Assembly: GCA_002372545.1 (NCBI GenBank)
Contig: DFHD01000086.1
Span: 1-8,109 of the forward strand
DNA: 8,109 nucleotides
Origin: Lachnospiraceae bacterium UBA3732
GTDB lineage: Bacteria > Bacillota > Clostridia > Lachnospirales > Lachnospiraceae
Reading direction: 5' to 3'
Positions 1 through 6,987 of the stretch are shown piece by piece. A program made the position numbers and the translations under genes. The first letter of the stretch is position 1. Each line of letters opens with the position of its first letter. The notes below the pieces were generated by a model, which saw only the letters and a program-made list of their open reading frames with translations, was not told where the DNA came from and did not search any database.

Positions 1-1
1 G

Positions 2-1051
2 CGTGAGCTGATCATCGGCGACAGGCAGACAGGAAAGACATCTATTGCCATGGATGCCATCCTGAACCAGAAGGGGAATGGCGTAATCTGTATTTATGTG
101 GCCATTGGCCAAAAGACCAGCAGCATTGCCCAGCTTGTGGGAACGCTGCAGAAAAAGGGCGCCATGGATTATACCGTTGTGGTATCCGCGCCGGCCAGTG
201 AAACGGCTCCGGTGCAGTACATTGCGCCTTATGCCGGTACGGCTCTGGGCGAATATTTCATGCGGAAGGGAAAGGATGTGCTGATCGTTTATGATGACCT
301 TTCCAAGCATGCCATTGCCTACCGGGCGCTGTCACTCCTGCTGGAGCGCTCTCCTGGACGTGAGGCATTCCCGGGTGATGTATTCTACCTGCATTCCCGG
401 CTTCTGGAGCGTTCAGCGCGTCTTTCCGACAGTCTGGGCGGCGGAAGCATGACGGCTCTTCCCATTGTGGAGACGCAGGCCGGCGATGTTTCGGCCTACA
501 TTCCCACCAATATCATTTCCATTACAGACGGACAGATCTTTCTGGAAAGCGACCTCTTCTTTGCCGGTCAGCGGCCGGCAGTAAACGTTGGTCTCTCGGT
601 TTCCCGTGTGGGTGGTGCGGCGCAGAAAAAGGCCATGAAAAAAGCGGCAGGTACCCTTCGTCTGGATCTTGCCCAGTATAGAGAGATGGAGGTCTTTACC
701 CAGTTCTCCAGCGATCTGGATGAGACCACAAAGAATCAGCTGATCTACGGACAGGGTCTGATGAGACTGCTCAGACAGCCCCAGGGGCATCCTTTCAAGA
801 TGGTGGAGCAGGTCATTCTTCTGGTATCCGCTACGGCGGCAAAGGTTTTTGTTCCTGTTCCTCTGGATGAGATCGATTCCTTCAGAGCAGGGCTTCTGGA
901 CTGGTTCAGGGAAAAGCAGCAGATGCTGGTGAAGGAGATCGAAAAAACAGGACTGCTTTCGGATGATCAGAGGGATGAGATCATAAAGACGGCCAGCGAA
1001 TATCTGGCTGATTGGGAAGAAAACAGGAAGGCAGGAGAAGGGGAGAAATAA
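2..1051 (+). CDS. atpA: F1Fo ATP synthase subunit alpha, 5'-truncated by the window edge
   Basis: Alpha subunit of the F1 head of ATP synthase. It forms the alpha3beta3 hexamer on the cytoplasmic side of the membrane and carries the non-catalytic nucleotide sites. The open frame runs from base 2, so the gene starts left of the window. The visible 349 residues begin just before the Walker A motif GDRQTGKT (visible residues 6-13). The first ATG, at 50, is internal. About 165 N-terminal residues are missing, judging from a usual length near 500. Gln in VAIGQK (visible residue 37) stands where beta has its catalytic Glu, which marks the alpha type. LIVYDD (94-99) is the Walker B strand. PAVNVGLSVS (192-201) fits the alpha/beta family signature, and the Arg after it (202, SVSRVGG) is the arginine finger reaching the beta catalytic site. 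The C-terminal helical domain is intact to the TAA stop. It is followed by gamma after 48 bases, as in typical atp operons. Confidence 0.98.
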   Translation, partial: RELIIGDRQTGKTSIAMDAILNQKGNGVICIYVAIGQKTSSIAQLVGTLQKKGAMDYTVVVSAPASETAPVQYIAPYAGTALGEYFMRKGKDVLIVYDDLSKHAIAYRALSLLLERSPGREAFPGDVFYLHSRLLERSARLSDSLGGGSMTALPIVETQAGDVSAYIPTNIISITDGQIFLESDLFFAGQRPAVNVGLSVSRVGGAAQKKAMKKAAGTLRLDLAQYREMEVFTQFSSDLDETTKNQLIYGQGLMRLLRQPQGHPFKMVEQVILLVSATAAKVFVPVPLDEIDSFRAGLLDWFREKQQMLVKEIEKTGLLSDDQRDEIIKTASEYLADWEENRKAGEGEK

Positions 1052-1068
1052 TCTTTCTTTGGATTGCG

Positions 1069-1092
1069 GCCGGGAACCGGCAGGAGAGGAGG
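1069..1092 (+). promoter_or_regulatory. Ribosome binding site of atpG with an abutting small hairpin
   Basis: The purine run AGGAGAGGAGG at 1082-1092 lies 7 bases before GTG 1100 and decides that start. A perfect 5-bp stem, GCCGG (1069-1073) and CCGGC (1077-1081) with a GAA loop, ends exactly where the purine run begins. The pairing is seen directly. A role in tuning gamma translation relative to alpha and beta is only an inference. Confidence 0.6.
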
Positions 1093-1099
1093 AAGCAGC

Positions 1100-1993
1100 G
1101 TGGCCACTACCCGTGAGATCAAAAACCGCATAAACAGCGTGAAGAATACACAGAAGATCACCAGCGCCATGTATCTGATCTCCTCTACCAAGCTGCAGAA
1201 GGCAAAGGGGGAGCTGGAGAGGACCAGACCCTACTTTACCCAGATCGAGAACGAAATTAAGCGGATCTTTCAGGATGTGCATCAGATCAGCAGCGAGTAC
1301 TTTTATCCGGAAACCGGAAGAAAACCGGCGGAAACCTATGCATATCTTGTGATCACGGCGGATAAGGGACTGGCTGGCGGCTATAATCATAATGTACTGA
1401 AGCTGGCGGAAGAGGAAATGAGACGTCACAAGAAGGTACAGCTTTATGTGGTGGGTGAATTCGGCAGACATTATTTCATGAAGCATAATATACCCATTGC
1501 CAGATCCTTCCTGTATACGGCACAGAACCCGACCTTCCACCGGGCGAGAGAAATATGCTCTCTGCTCCTGACGGAATATGAAGAAAAAAGGGTAGATGAG
1601 ATCCGGGTAATTTACAGCGACATGCAGAATGAACTGGTCTGCGATGTGAAAAAGGACCGGATCCTGCCGCTGGAACGACGGAATTTCTCAGCGGATGAGG
1701 TGCAGAATACAACGTATTTCCGCTTTGATCCCTCCGCGGAGCAGGTGCTGGCAAACATCATGCACAGCTATATCTCCGGATATATTTACGGTGCGCTGGT
1801 TTCCAGCTTCTGTGCGGAACAGAACGCAAGAATGACGGCCATGGATTCCTCCAACAAGAATGCGGAGGAGCTTCTGGCAAAGCTTTCCGTGGAATATAAC
1901 CGGGTAAGGCAGGCAGCCATAACCCAGGAGATCACAGAGGTGGCGGCGGGAGCCAGAGCACAGCGGATCAAGAAAAAGAAGGAGAATACCTGA
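1100..1993 (+). CDS. atpG: F1Fo ATP synthase subunit gamma
   Basis: Central rotor shaft of F1. Its paired N- and C-terminal helices turn inside alpha3beta3 and link the Fo c-ring to the catalytic sites. The product is 297 residues, near the usual 285-300. The N-terminal helix REIKNRINSVKNTQKITSAM (5-24) and the C-terminal helix with ARMTAMDSSNKNAEELL and YNRVRQAAITQEITE (243-280) are the family's most conserved regions. ADKGLAGGYN (87-96) is the conserved start of the Rossmann-like middle domain. I chose GTG 1100 because it has the strong AGGAGG-type site 7 bases upstream and puts the conserved helix at the N terminus. An in-frame TTG at 1064 would add 12 residues (RPGTGRRGGSS) unlike the family and has no ribosome site. 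The TGA stop overlaps the ATG of atpD by one base, implying translational coupling. The C terminus ends in a Lys-rich tail. Confidence 0.97.
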   Translation: MATTREIKNRINSVKNTQKITSAMYLISSTKLQKAKGELERTRPYFTQIENEIKRIFQDVHQISSEYFYPETGRKPAETYAYLVITADKGLAGGYNHNVLKLAEEEMRRHKKVQLYVVGEFGRHYFMKHNIPIARSFLYTAQNPTFHRAREICSLLLTEYEEKRVDEIRVIYSDMQNELVCDVKKDRILPLERRNFSADEVQNTTYFRFDPSAEQVLANIMHSYISGYIYGALVSSFCAEQNARMTAMDSSNKNAEELLAKLSVEYNRVRQAAITQEITEVAAGARAQRIKKKKENT

Positions 1994-3378
1994 TGAAGGG
2001 GAAGATCATACAGGTTTCCGGACCTGTTGTAGATGTCAGATTTGATGGTAAGGCACTGCCGAAGCTTCGGGAGGCCATGACCGTCCGTGTGGGCGGAAAG
2101 ACCAGGACCATGGAGGTTTCCCAGCTTATGGGGAATCATGTGGTACGCTGCATTATGCTGGCCGAAAGCGAAGGGCTCGCCCGGGATATGGAGGTTACGG
2201 CTACCGGCTATGGCATCCGGGTTCCTGTGGGCAAGGCTACCATCGGTCGTATGTTCAATGTACTCGGCGACCCCATAGACGGCGGAGAGCCGGTTCCGGA
2301 GGAGAATGAGCGGTGGGAGATCCACCGGCCTGCTCCGGAGTTTAAGGATCAGAATGTTTCTGTTGAAATCCTGGAAACCGGTATAAAGGTCGTGGATCTT
2401 CTGGAGCCCTATGCCAAGGGCGGAAAGATCGGCCTTTTCGGCGGCGCCGGCGTAGGAAAAACGGTGTTGATCCAGGAACTGATCCATAACGTGGCCATGG
2501 AACACGGCGGCTATTCCATCTTTACCGGCGTTGGCGAGCGCAGCCGTGAGGGAAACGATCTCTGGAACGAGATGAAGGACAGCGGCACCATCGATAAGAC
2601 GGCCATGGTCTTCGGACAGATGAATGAATCTCCCGGCGTACGTATGCGTGTGGCGCTGACAGGACTGACTATGGCAGAGTACTTCCGGGATATGGAGAAT
2701 AAAGACGTTCTCCTTTTTATTGATAATATTTTCCGTTTTGTACAGGCAGGCTCTGAGGTATCCACGCTTTTGGGCAGAATGCCCTCGGCCGTTGGCTATC
2801 AGCCGACGCTGGCCCAGGAAATGGGCGAGCTTCAGGAACGGATCACTTCTACGGCCAGAGGTTCGGTAACCTCAGTGCAGGCGGTTTATGTGCCGGCGGA
2901 TGACCTGACAGACCCGGCTCCGGCGACGACGTTTACCCACCTGGATGCAACGACAGTACTTTCCCGGAAGATTGCGGAGCAGGGAATTTACCCTGCCGTG
3001 GATCCGCTGAATTCCACTTCCAGGATCCTGGAGGAGGATATTGTGGGAGCTGAGCATTACCGGGTGGCGAGAACCGTACAGGAGTACCTGCAGAAATATA
3101 ATGAGCTCCAGGATATCATTGCCATCCTGGGTATGGATGAGCTTTCCGATGCGGATAAGGCAGTGGTAAACAGGGCAAGGAAGATCGTGCGTTTTCTTTC
3201 CCAGCCCATGTATGTGGCGGAGAAATTCACCGGTACTCCCGGCGTTTATGTTCCGGTGGAGGAAACGGTAAGAGGCTTTAATGCCATTATTTCCGGCAGC
3301 ATGGATGACTATCCGGAGGCGGCTTTCTTTAATGTGGGAACCATTGAGGATGTAAAGAAAAAGGCGGAAACGCTGTAA
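1993..3378 (+). CDS. atpD: F1Fo ATP synthase subunit beta (catalytic)
   Basis: Catalytic subunit of F1, which makes ATP from ADP and phosphate (or hydrolyses it) as gamma rotates. The product is full length at 461 residues. In order: N-terminal beta-barrel (about 1-80); Walker A GGAGVGKT (150-157); GERSREGND (181-189) with catalytic Glu182; Walker B LLFIDN (240-245); AGSEVSTLLGRMPSAVGYQP (252-271); VPADDLTDPAPATTFTHLDA (300-319); the alpha/beta signature PAVDPLNSTS (334-343); and the catch loop DELSDAD (382-388) that contacts gamma. Small departures from common sequences are FRFVQAGSEV where FRFTQAGSEV is usual, and PLNSTS for PLDSTS. Both are conservative and leave the active site intact. 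The start is ATG 1993 inside TGATG, with AAGGAG at 1979-1984, 8 bases upstream. A flagellar or type III secretion ATPase is excluded by the neighbours and by the beta-specific catch loop. Confidence 0.99.
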   Translation: MKGKIIQVSGPVVDVRFDGKALPKLREAMTVRVGGKTRTMEVSQLMGNHVVRCIMLAESEGLARDMEVTATGYGIRVPVGKATIGRMFNVLGDPIDGGEPVPEENERWEIHRPAPEFKDQNVSVEILETGIKVVDLLEPYAKGGKIGLFGGAGVGKTVLIQELIHNVAMEHGGYSIFTGVGERSREGNDLWNEMKDSGTIDKTAMVFGQMNESPGVRMRVALTGLTMAEYFRDMENKDVLLFIDNIFRFVQAGSEVSTLLGRMPSAVGYQPTLAQEMGELQERITSTARGSVTSVQAVYVPADDLTDPAPATTFTHLDATTVLSRKIAEQGIYPAVDPLNSTSRILEEDIVGAEHYRVARTVQEYLQKYNELQDIIAILGMDELSDADKAVVNRARKIVRFLSQPMYVAEKFTGTPGVYVPVEETVRGFNAIISGSMDDYPEAAFFNVGTIEDVKKKAETL

Positions 3379-3409
3379 AAGAGTTCTGGGATCGAAGGGG
3401 TGATGCGGT

Positions 3410-3823
3410 TTGAATACCTTTATGACGCATATTTACGAGGCGGATAACAATTTCTTTGAGGGCGAACTGGTTTCCCTTGTGGTGCCGGTATCGGACGGAG
3501 AATACGGCATTCTGGCGCATCATCAGAATACGGTGATGGCCATATCGGCCGGAATGGTACGCTATACCCTGGCGGACGGTACAGAAAAGTATGCTGCGGT
3601 TTCCGACGGCATGCTCCGGGTAGAGAATAACGATGTGCTCATCCTGGTGGATTCCGCCGAGCATCCGGAGGAGATCGATATGGAACGTATGCGGCAGAAG
3701 GAGGCCGCCATGCGGGAAGCCATTCTTCAGAAGAAGAGCATTCAGGAGTATTATATGGCAGAAGCCAGCCTGCGGCGGGCCATGAACCGTTTGAAGGTGG
3801 GAAGCCGCCATACTCCGCAGTAA
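3410..3823 (+). CDS. atpC: F1Fo ATP synthase subunit epsilon
   Basis: Epsilon sits on the foot of gamma at the c-ring. Its C-terminal helices can extend into F1 and inhibit ATP hydrolysis. The product is 137 residues, normal for the family. Residues 1-88 form the N-terminal beta sandwich, with the typical pattern FFEGELVSLVVPVSDGEYGI (15-34) and a His pair in LAHH (35-38). Residues 91-130 are charged and predicted helical (the two-helix C-terminal domain), so the inhibitory domain is present. I chose TTG 3410 because GAAGGGG (3394-3400) lies 9 bases upstream and the preceding codons do not extend the conserved domain. ATG 3422 (residue 5) is a possible alternative. ATG 3403 is in another frame and stops after 14 codons. 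The spacer from atpD is 31 bases, so this is the same operon. It appears to be the last gene of the operon, as is usual. Confidence 0.95.
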   Translation: MNTFMTHIYEADNNFFEGELVSLVVPVSDGEYGILAHHQNTVMAISAGMVRYTLADGTEKYAAVSDGMLRVENNDVLILVDSAEHPEEIDMERMRQKEAAMREAILQKKSIQEYYMAEASLRRAMNRLKVGSRHTPQ

Positions 3824-4150
3824 ATAGTCTTATTTCACCCTGCATCATACAGTGCGAAAACGTTCTGCATGAACTGAGCCGCGGCGTCGCGGTATGCGGT
3901 GTGGCACTCGTTTCACTTGTATTTTTTGTTCTTACGGTGGTCCTGCCGGCTCTTCGTTCGTTGCAGGATACCCCTGTTTCCCGGAAGGTCAGACTCGACC
4001 TGTGAAAAATCCCATCATAGCTTTATCGGTCAGGAATTTCTGTCGGAATATTGAAATTGCGGATTGTTTCGGACAGGATTTTATTTGCGTGTGTCGAGCC
4101 TTTGGTCCCGGATATCGTGATATGTGAGATCGTAAGGAATAAGTAAATGG
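3824..4150. other. Non-coding gap downstream of atpC; no convincing gene or terminator
   Basis: No plausible gene is seen here. A 77-codon open frame (3894-4127, +) has an odd Cys-rich composition, no ribosome site and no recognisable family. Direct inspection shows several short inverted repeats. CCGCG/CGCGG (3879-3883 and 3888-3892, 4-base loop) is not followed at once by a T run. AGGTC/GACCT (3986-3990 and 3997-4001) is followed by GTGAAAAAT. AATTTC/GAAATT (4035-4040 and 4053-4058) has a 12-base loop. ATATC-GT-GATAT (4112-4123) is too tight for a hairpin and looks more like a protein site. None is a clear Rho-independent terminator, so where the atp transcript ends is not obvious. The stretch presumably contains that end and the promoter of the gene at 4209. 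Confidence 0.5.
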
Positions 4151-4171
4151 ATGTATATTTATAAAATACAT
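4151..4171. promoter_or_regulatory. Imperfect 21-base palindrome, candidate operator/promoter of the metal-binding lipoprotein gene
   Basis: ATGTAT (4151-4156) and ATACAT (4166-4171) are perfect inverted arms around an AT-rich centre. Eight of ten symmetric base pairs match. The centre holds TATAAA (4160-4165), a possible -10 box, though I see no good -35 at the right distance. The position, 38 bases before the GTG start of a metal-uptake-type gene, suits a metal-responsive repressor such as a Fur/Zur/PerR or MntR/DtxR family protein. The sequence is not a clear match to the Bacillus Zur, Fur or MntR consensus as I know them, so the regulator is unassigned. Confidence 0.35.
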
Positions 4172-4208
4172 GAGAATAAATGATCGGAAGAGATTTTGGA
4201 GGTATAAC

Positions 4209-5195
4209 GTGAAAAAAACATTAACTATCTTTTTGGTTTTGCTGATGATGGCAGGCTGTCTTTCAGCTTGCGGCGCACCGGGAAAGAGTTCCGGCGGAAA
4301 ACTGAATGTGGTCGTGACGATCTTTCCGGAATATGACTGGGTAAAGAATATTCTTGGTGACGAGGCGGAGAATGCGGAGATCACCTGGCTCCTGGACAAG
4401 GGAGTCGATCTGCACAGTTACCAGCCGACTGCTGAGGATATGATGAAGATATCCGACTGTGACGTATTTATCTATGTAGGCGGTGAATCTGATGAATGGG
4501 TTGAGGACGCGCTGAAGAGCGCAGGAAATAAGGACAGAATAGATGTGAATCTGATGGCGCTTCTGGGTCCGGAACTGAAGGAGGAAGAGCTTGTAGAGGG
4601 AATGGAAGCCGAAGAAGAGGAAGAAAGTGAAGAAGAGGAAGGCCCGGAGTATGACGAGCATGTCTGGCTTTCCCTTCGAAACGCAAAAATACTGGTCAGC
4701 GGAATTTCGGACGCACTGCGGAAAGCGGATCCCGACCATGCGGAGGCCTATCTGAAAAATACGGAAGCGTATCTGCGGAGGCTGGACGAATTGGACCAGG
4801 CATACAGGGATGCGGTGAGTGCGGCGCCATGTAAGACACTGCTGTTCGGTGACCGTTTCCCCTTCCGCTATCTGACAGATGATTACGGATTGGATTATTA
4901 TGCGGCATTTGTCGGCTGCTCGGCTGAAACGGAGGCCAGCTTTGCCACGATCACATTTCTGGCGGAAAAGACGGACGAACTGGCACTTCCTGCGGTCATG
5001 ACAATTGAGAGCTCGGATCAGAAAATAGCGAAAACTATTGTGGAGAGCACAAAGACGGGAAACCAGAAGCTCCTGACAATGGATTCGCTGCAATCAGTGA
5101 CAGCAGAGAGCGCGGCAAAGGGTGAGAGCTATCTTTCCGTTATGGAAAACAACCTGGCAGTTTTAAAGGAAGCTCTGGGTATGGAAGCAGAATAA
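4209..5195 (+). CDS. Metal ABC transporter substrate-binding lipoprotein (ZnuA/TroA/PsaA-like, cluster A-I)
   Basis: Extracellular lipid-anchored protein that would bind Zn2+ or Mn2+ and deliver it to a membrane ABC permease. The product is 328 residues. A signal peptide (1-20, KK then a hydrophobic core) ends in the lipobox LSAC, with Cys21 the lipidated residue. The family start VVVTIFPEYDWVKNILGD (34-51) is followed by metal ligand His69 (DLHSYQPT) and His151 (DEHVWLS). The usual third ligand region (His in ZnuA/TroA, Glu in PsaA) reads FGDRFPFRYL (213-222) with no His, only Asp215 near the expected place. The fourth acidic ligand is probably Glu267 (TIESSDQ). Residues 122-150 are very Glu-rich, where ZnuA proteins have a His/Asp-rich loop. 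GTG 4209 is chosen because GGAGG (4198-4202) lies 6 bases upstream and it starts at a proper signal peptide. ATG 4170 lacks both. No permease or ATPase gene adjoins it. The metal, Zn versus Mn, cannot be decided. Confidence 0.88.
   Translation: MKKTLTIFLVLLMMAGCLSACGAPGKSSGGKLNVVVTIFPEYDWVKNILGDEAENAEITWLLDKGVDLHSYQPTAEDMMKISDCDVFIYVGGESDEWVEDALKSAGNKDRIDVNLMALLGPELKEEELVEGMEAEEEEESEEEEGPEYDEHVWLSLRNAKILVSGISDALRKADPDHAEAYLKNTEAYLRRLDELDQAYRDAVSAAPCKTLLFGDRFPFRYLTDDYGLDYYAAFVGCSAETEASFATITFLAEKTDELALPAVMTIESSDQKIAKTIVESTKTGNQKLLTMDSLQSVTAESAAKGESYLSVMENNLAVLKEALGMEAE
4611..4640 (+). repeat. Short direct repeat inside the acidic loop coding region
   Basis: The 12-mer GAAGAAGAGGAA occurs at 4611-4622 and again at 4629-4640, separated by GAAAGT. 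The two units encode the core of the Glu-rich loop (residues 135-144). The arrangement looks like expansion by replication slippage of Glu codons, so loop length may vary between strains. The repeat is seen directly. The slippage origin is inferred. Confidence 0.7.
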
Positions 5196-5219
5196 CAGAC
5201 TGCCCTTTCTTTTGCATCC

Positions 5220-6755
5220 TCAGCCCACACCTCCTGTTATATTATCCTGGATCAGACTGCCATCCAGCGCATTGATGATGATCAGGGGAGAGGGAATACC
5301 GTAATAGTTTTCATATGTGGTGCAGAAATACCAGGCGGGAACCAGCGTGATGTTTCCGTCCTGATCCTCGGCATAGCATGCGGCAAGCTGTATATGTGTG
5401 ATCCGGAACTCAGGTCTTGCAGCGCTGTAATACTCGAAATCCTCGCTTATATCGTATGTGTTGAGGTCGTCCTGAAAATAATGGTTTGCGCTGGAAATGA
5501 CCGAATCGAAGGGCAGAAGCGTGTCTGCTGTCTGATCCAGAGGCTGTACATCATATGCGTTTCCATAGTCCAGTTCTATATATCCATCTTCGGTAACAAC
5601 ACAGTAAAGCGTATCGAAACGCATACCGGTGCCCATATTCAGCGGAGGTACACTCATATTTCCCGTACATCGTGAAAAATGCACGGCCCATCCATATTTT
5701 TTATTATTTCCATCGTATTCTAATTCGCCCTTTTCATTGATTTCATCTCCGATTTGGGTATATTCCATGGGAAGAATATCGGAAACGGCAAAATCCTCAA
5801 GCTGAAGGCGGTCAACCAGTTCCCAGGCGCTGCTTTCCGCCTCGCTCCGGGGAAAACGGTTCTGCTCGATATCCTCGTTGTAAATGCCGTATCCGATCGA
5901 GCCGGGTGCAAATTCCGTGAGGTAAAAATAGTTGAACATACGCTCCGTGGTATCCGCGGGAAACAGGCGGAGATTCAGATCATTATAATCATCCTCGACG
6001 TACAGTATCCAGTAGCGGCCGTCGATCTTTCCCAGAATACGGCAGGCTCTGTAGGATGAATCCTGCCGGTAAAGCTGGTAGGGGGAGAGATCGTGATCCT
6101 TACCCACACTGCCGACCAGCGCATCCGGGTAGAGTTCATCCATCTGCGTCGCTCCAGTCCGGCGCATCTCTATTTCTCCCTGTTCATAGGTAAAAAATAT
6201 TCTTTCCCGCTCTGTCAGGGACGAATCATTCTTCAGGGACGCAGTCTTCTCCTCCCAGTAGGAGAGCATGTCGGGAGACATATAGATGGCCTTTGGGAAA
6301 AGAGAGTAGGAATCCGGATCGAAGATCCGGCCGGCCAGTGCCGAAACATCCAGATCTGCGGCATTTCTTTTTTTGGCTGAAAAAAGGGGAAGACTGCTTT
6401 CCAGCTCCGGCAGGGCGATATCGGCATCATAGATGATACGTCCTCCTGTATTTGGATCATCGAATTCATCATTAAGCCGTTCGGGAAGTTTGCCAAGAGA
6501 TTCCCGGAGAGCGGTCTGTTCCACGGCGGTCTGCCCGGATTCTTTCGTTTCCGTTCCACTTTGGGAAACGCCTTCCGGACTTCCGGAATTCTCTCCGGTG
6601 TCCGTAATTTCCTCTGCCGCAGCGGAGGTATCCTTGCTCGAAGAATCTGTTTTTTCAGAATCCGCGCTTTTGCCGCAGCCGGAAGAAGTCATGGCAAGGG
6701 CAAGGAGGAGAGAAAGAATGGTCTTTTTGCATATGGCATGTCTGTGAAGAATCAT
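5220..6755 (-). CDS. Large lipoprotein of unknown function (possibly DUF6034-like)
   Basis: A 511-residue exported lipoprotein. A basic start (HRHAICKK) and a hydrophobic core (ILSLLLALAM) lead to SSGC with Cys27 as the likely lipidated residue. Ser rather than Leu at -3 is atypical. Residues 28 to about 85 are a Ser/Thr/Glu/Gly-rich linker, as in cell-wall-spanning lipoproteins. The rest is a mixed alpha/beta globular region with many Tyr, Asp and Glu. Landmarks are LNDEFDDPNTGGRIIYDADI, WILYVEDDYNDLNLRLFP, and a C-terminal module ITHIQLAACYAEDQDGN-ITLVPAWYFCTTYEN with INALDGSLI. That module has the pattern of PepSY/YycI-like or DUF6034 domains in Clostridia; this comes from memory and is uncertain. 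No enzyme motif is recognised. The start is one of the tandem ATGs at 6758 and 6755. AAGGA (6767-6763) lies 4 and 7 bases upstream respectively, so 6755 is preferred. An upstream in-frame ATG at 6779 lacks a ribosome site. It appears to be a single-gene unit between the terminator at 6988-7030 and the convergent gene. Confidence 0.85.
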   Translation of the reverse strand: MILHRHAICKKTILSLLLALAMTSSGCGKSADSEKTDSSSKDTSAAAEEITDTGENSGSPEGVSQSGTETKESGQTAVEQTALRESLGKLPERLNDEFDDPNTGGRIIYDADIALPELESSLPLFSAKKRNAADLDVSALAGRIFDPDSYSLFPKAIYMSPDMLSYWEEKTASLKNDSSLTERERIFFTYEQGEIEMRRTGATQMDELYPDALVGSVGKDHDLSPYQLYRQDSSYRACRILGKIDGRYWILYVEDDYNDLNLRLFPADTTERMFNYFYLTEFAPGSIGYGIYNEDIEQNRFPRSEAESSAWELVDRLQLEDFAVSDILPMEYTQIGDEINEKGELEYDGNNKKYGWAVHFSRCTGNMSVPPLNMGTGMRFDTLYCVVTEDGYIELDYGNAYDVQPLDQTADTLLPFDSVISSANHYFQDDLNTYDISEDFEYYSAARPEFRITHIQLAACYAEDQDGNITLVPAWYFCTTYENYYGIPSPLIIINALDGSLIQDNITGGVG

Positions 6756-6803
6756 CATATTGTCCTTTCTGCTTTTCATGGAAGACACGGCGAGGCCTGT
6801 GTA

Positions 6804-6896
6804 TATCCTACCTGCAGGATAACAGCGCATTCCGTATCAGCTCTTAAACTTGCTGAACAGTTACAGTTTCCCATAAAAATGTATACGAATTGTAAC
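6804..6896 (-). promoter_or_regulatory. Upstream region of the unknown lipoprotein gene with two inverted repeats
   Basis: Between the terminator near 6988 and the lipoprotein start lie about 230 non-coding bases. They include TATCCT/AGGATA (6804-6809 and 6816-6821, 6-base spacer) and GTTACA/TGTAAC (6860-6865 and 6891-6896, 25-base spacer). On the minus strand the first repeat overlaps TATACA (6805-6800), a possible -10 box, but no matching -35 box is convincing. These are candidate operator sites only. No regulator is suggested by the sequence. Confidence 0.25.
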
Positions 6897-6987
6897 AGGG
6901 AGATGGCGGTCTTCGCAGTGTCCGTTCTTACGGCATTCATCTGCGGGGACAGGAAGAAAGGCGTCTGATGAAAAACTGAGAGGGAAT

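Noticed and set aside
413..1540. A 375-codon minus-strand open frame across atpA and atpG
   Set aside because: It lies antisense to two highly conserved genes, has no recognisable domain and results from codon bias of the true genes.
1786..2505. A 239-codon minus-strand open frame over the atpG/atpD junction
   Set aside because: Antisense to certain coding sequence, with a low-information product and no ribosome site in context.
1993..3378. Flagellar or type III secretion ATPase (FliI-like), or V-type ATPase subunit
   Set aside because: Gene order alpha-gamma-beta-epsilon, the beta-specific GERSREGND and DELSDAD motifs and full F1 beta length fit only an F-type ATP synthase.
3879..3892. CCGCG/CGCGG hairpin as the atp operon terminator
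   Set aside because: The stem is only 5 bp and no T run follows directly; the nearest T run is about 30 bases away.
3894..4127. A 77-codon plus-strand open frame in the gap after atpC
   Set aside because: It has no ribosome site and a Cys-rich, non-family-like composition, and it spans several inverted repeats; a chance frame is more likely.
4263..5093. A 276-codon minus-strand open frame inside the metal-binding lipoprotein gene
   Set aside because: A shadow of the true plus-strand gene, which has a signal peptide, family motifs and a ribosome site.
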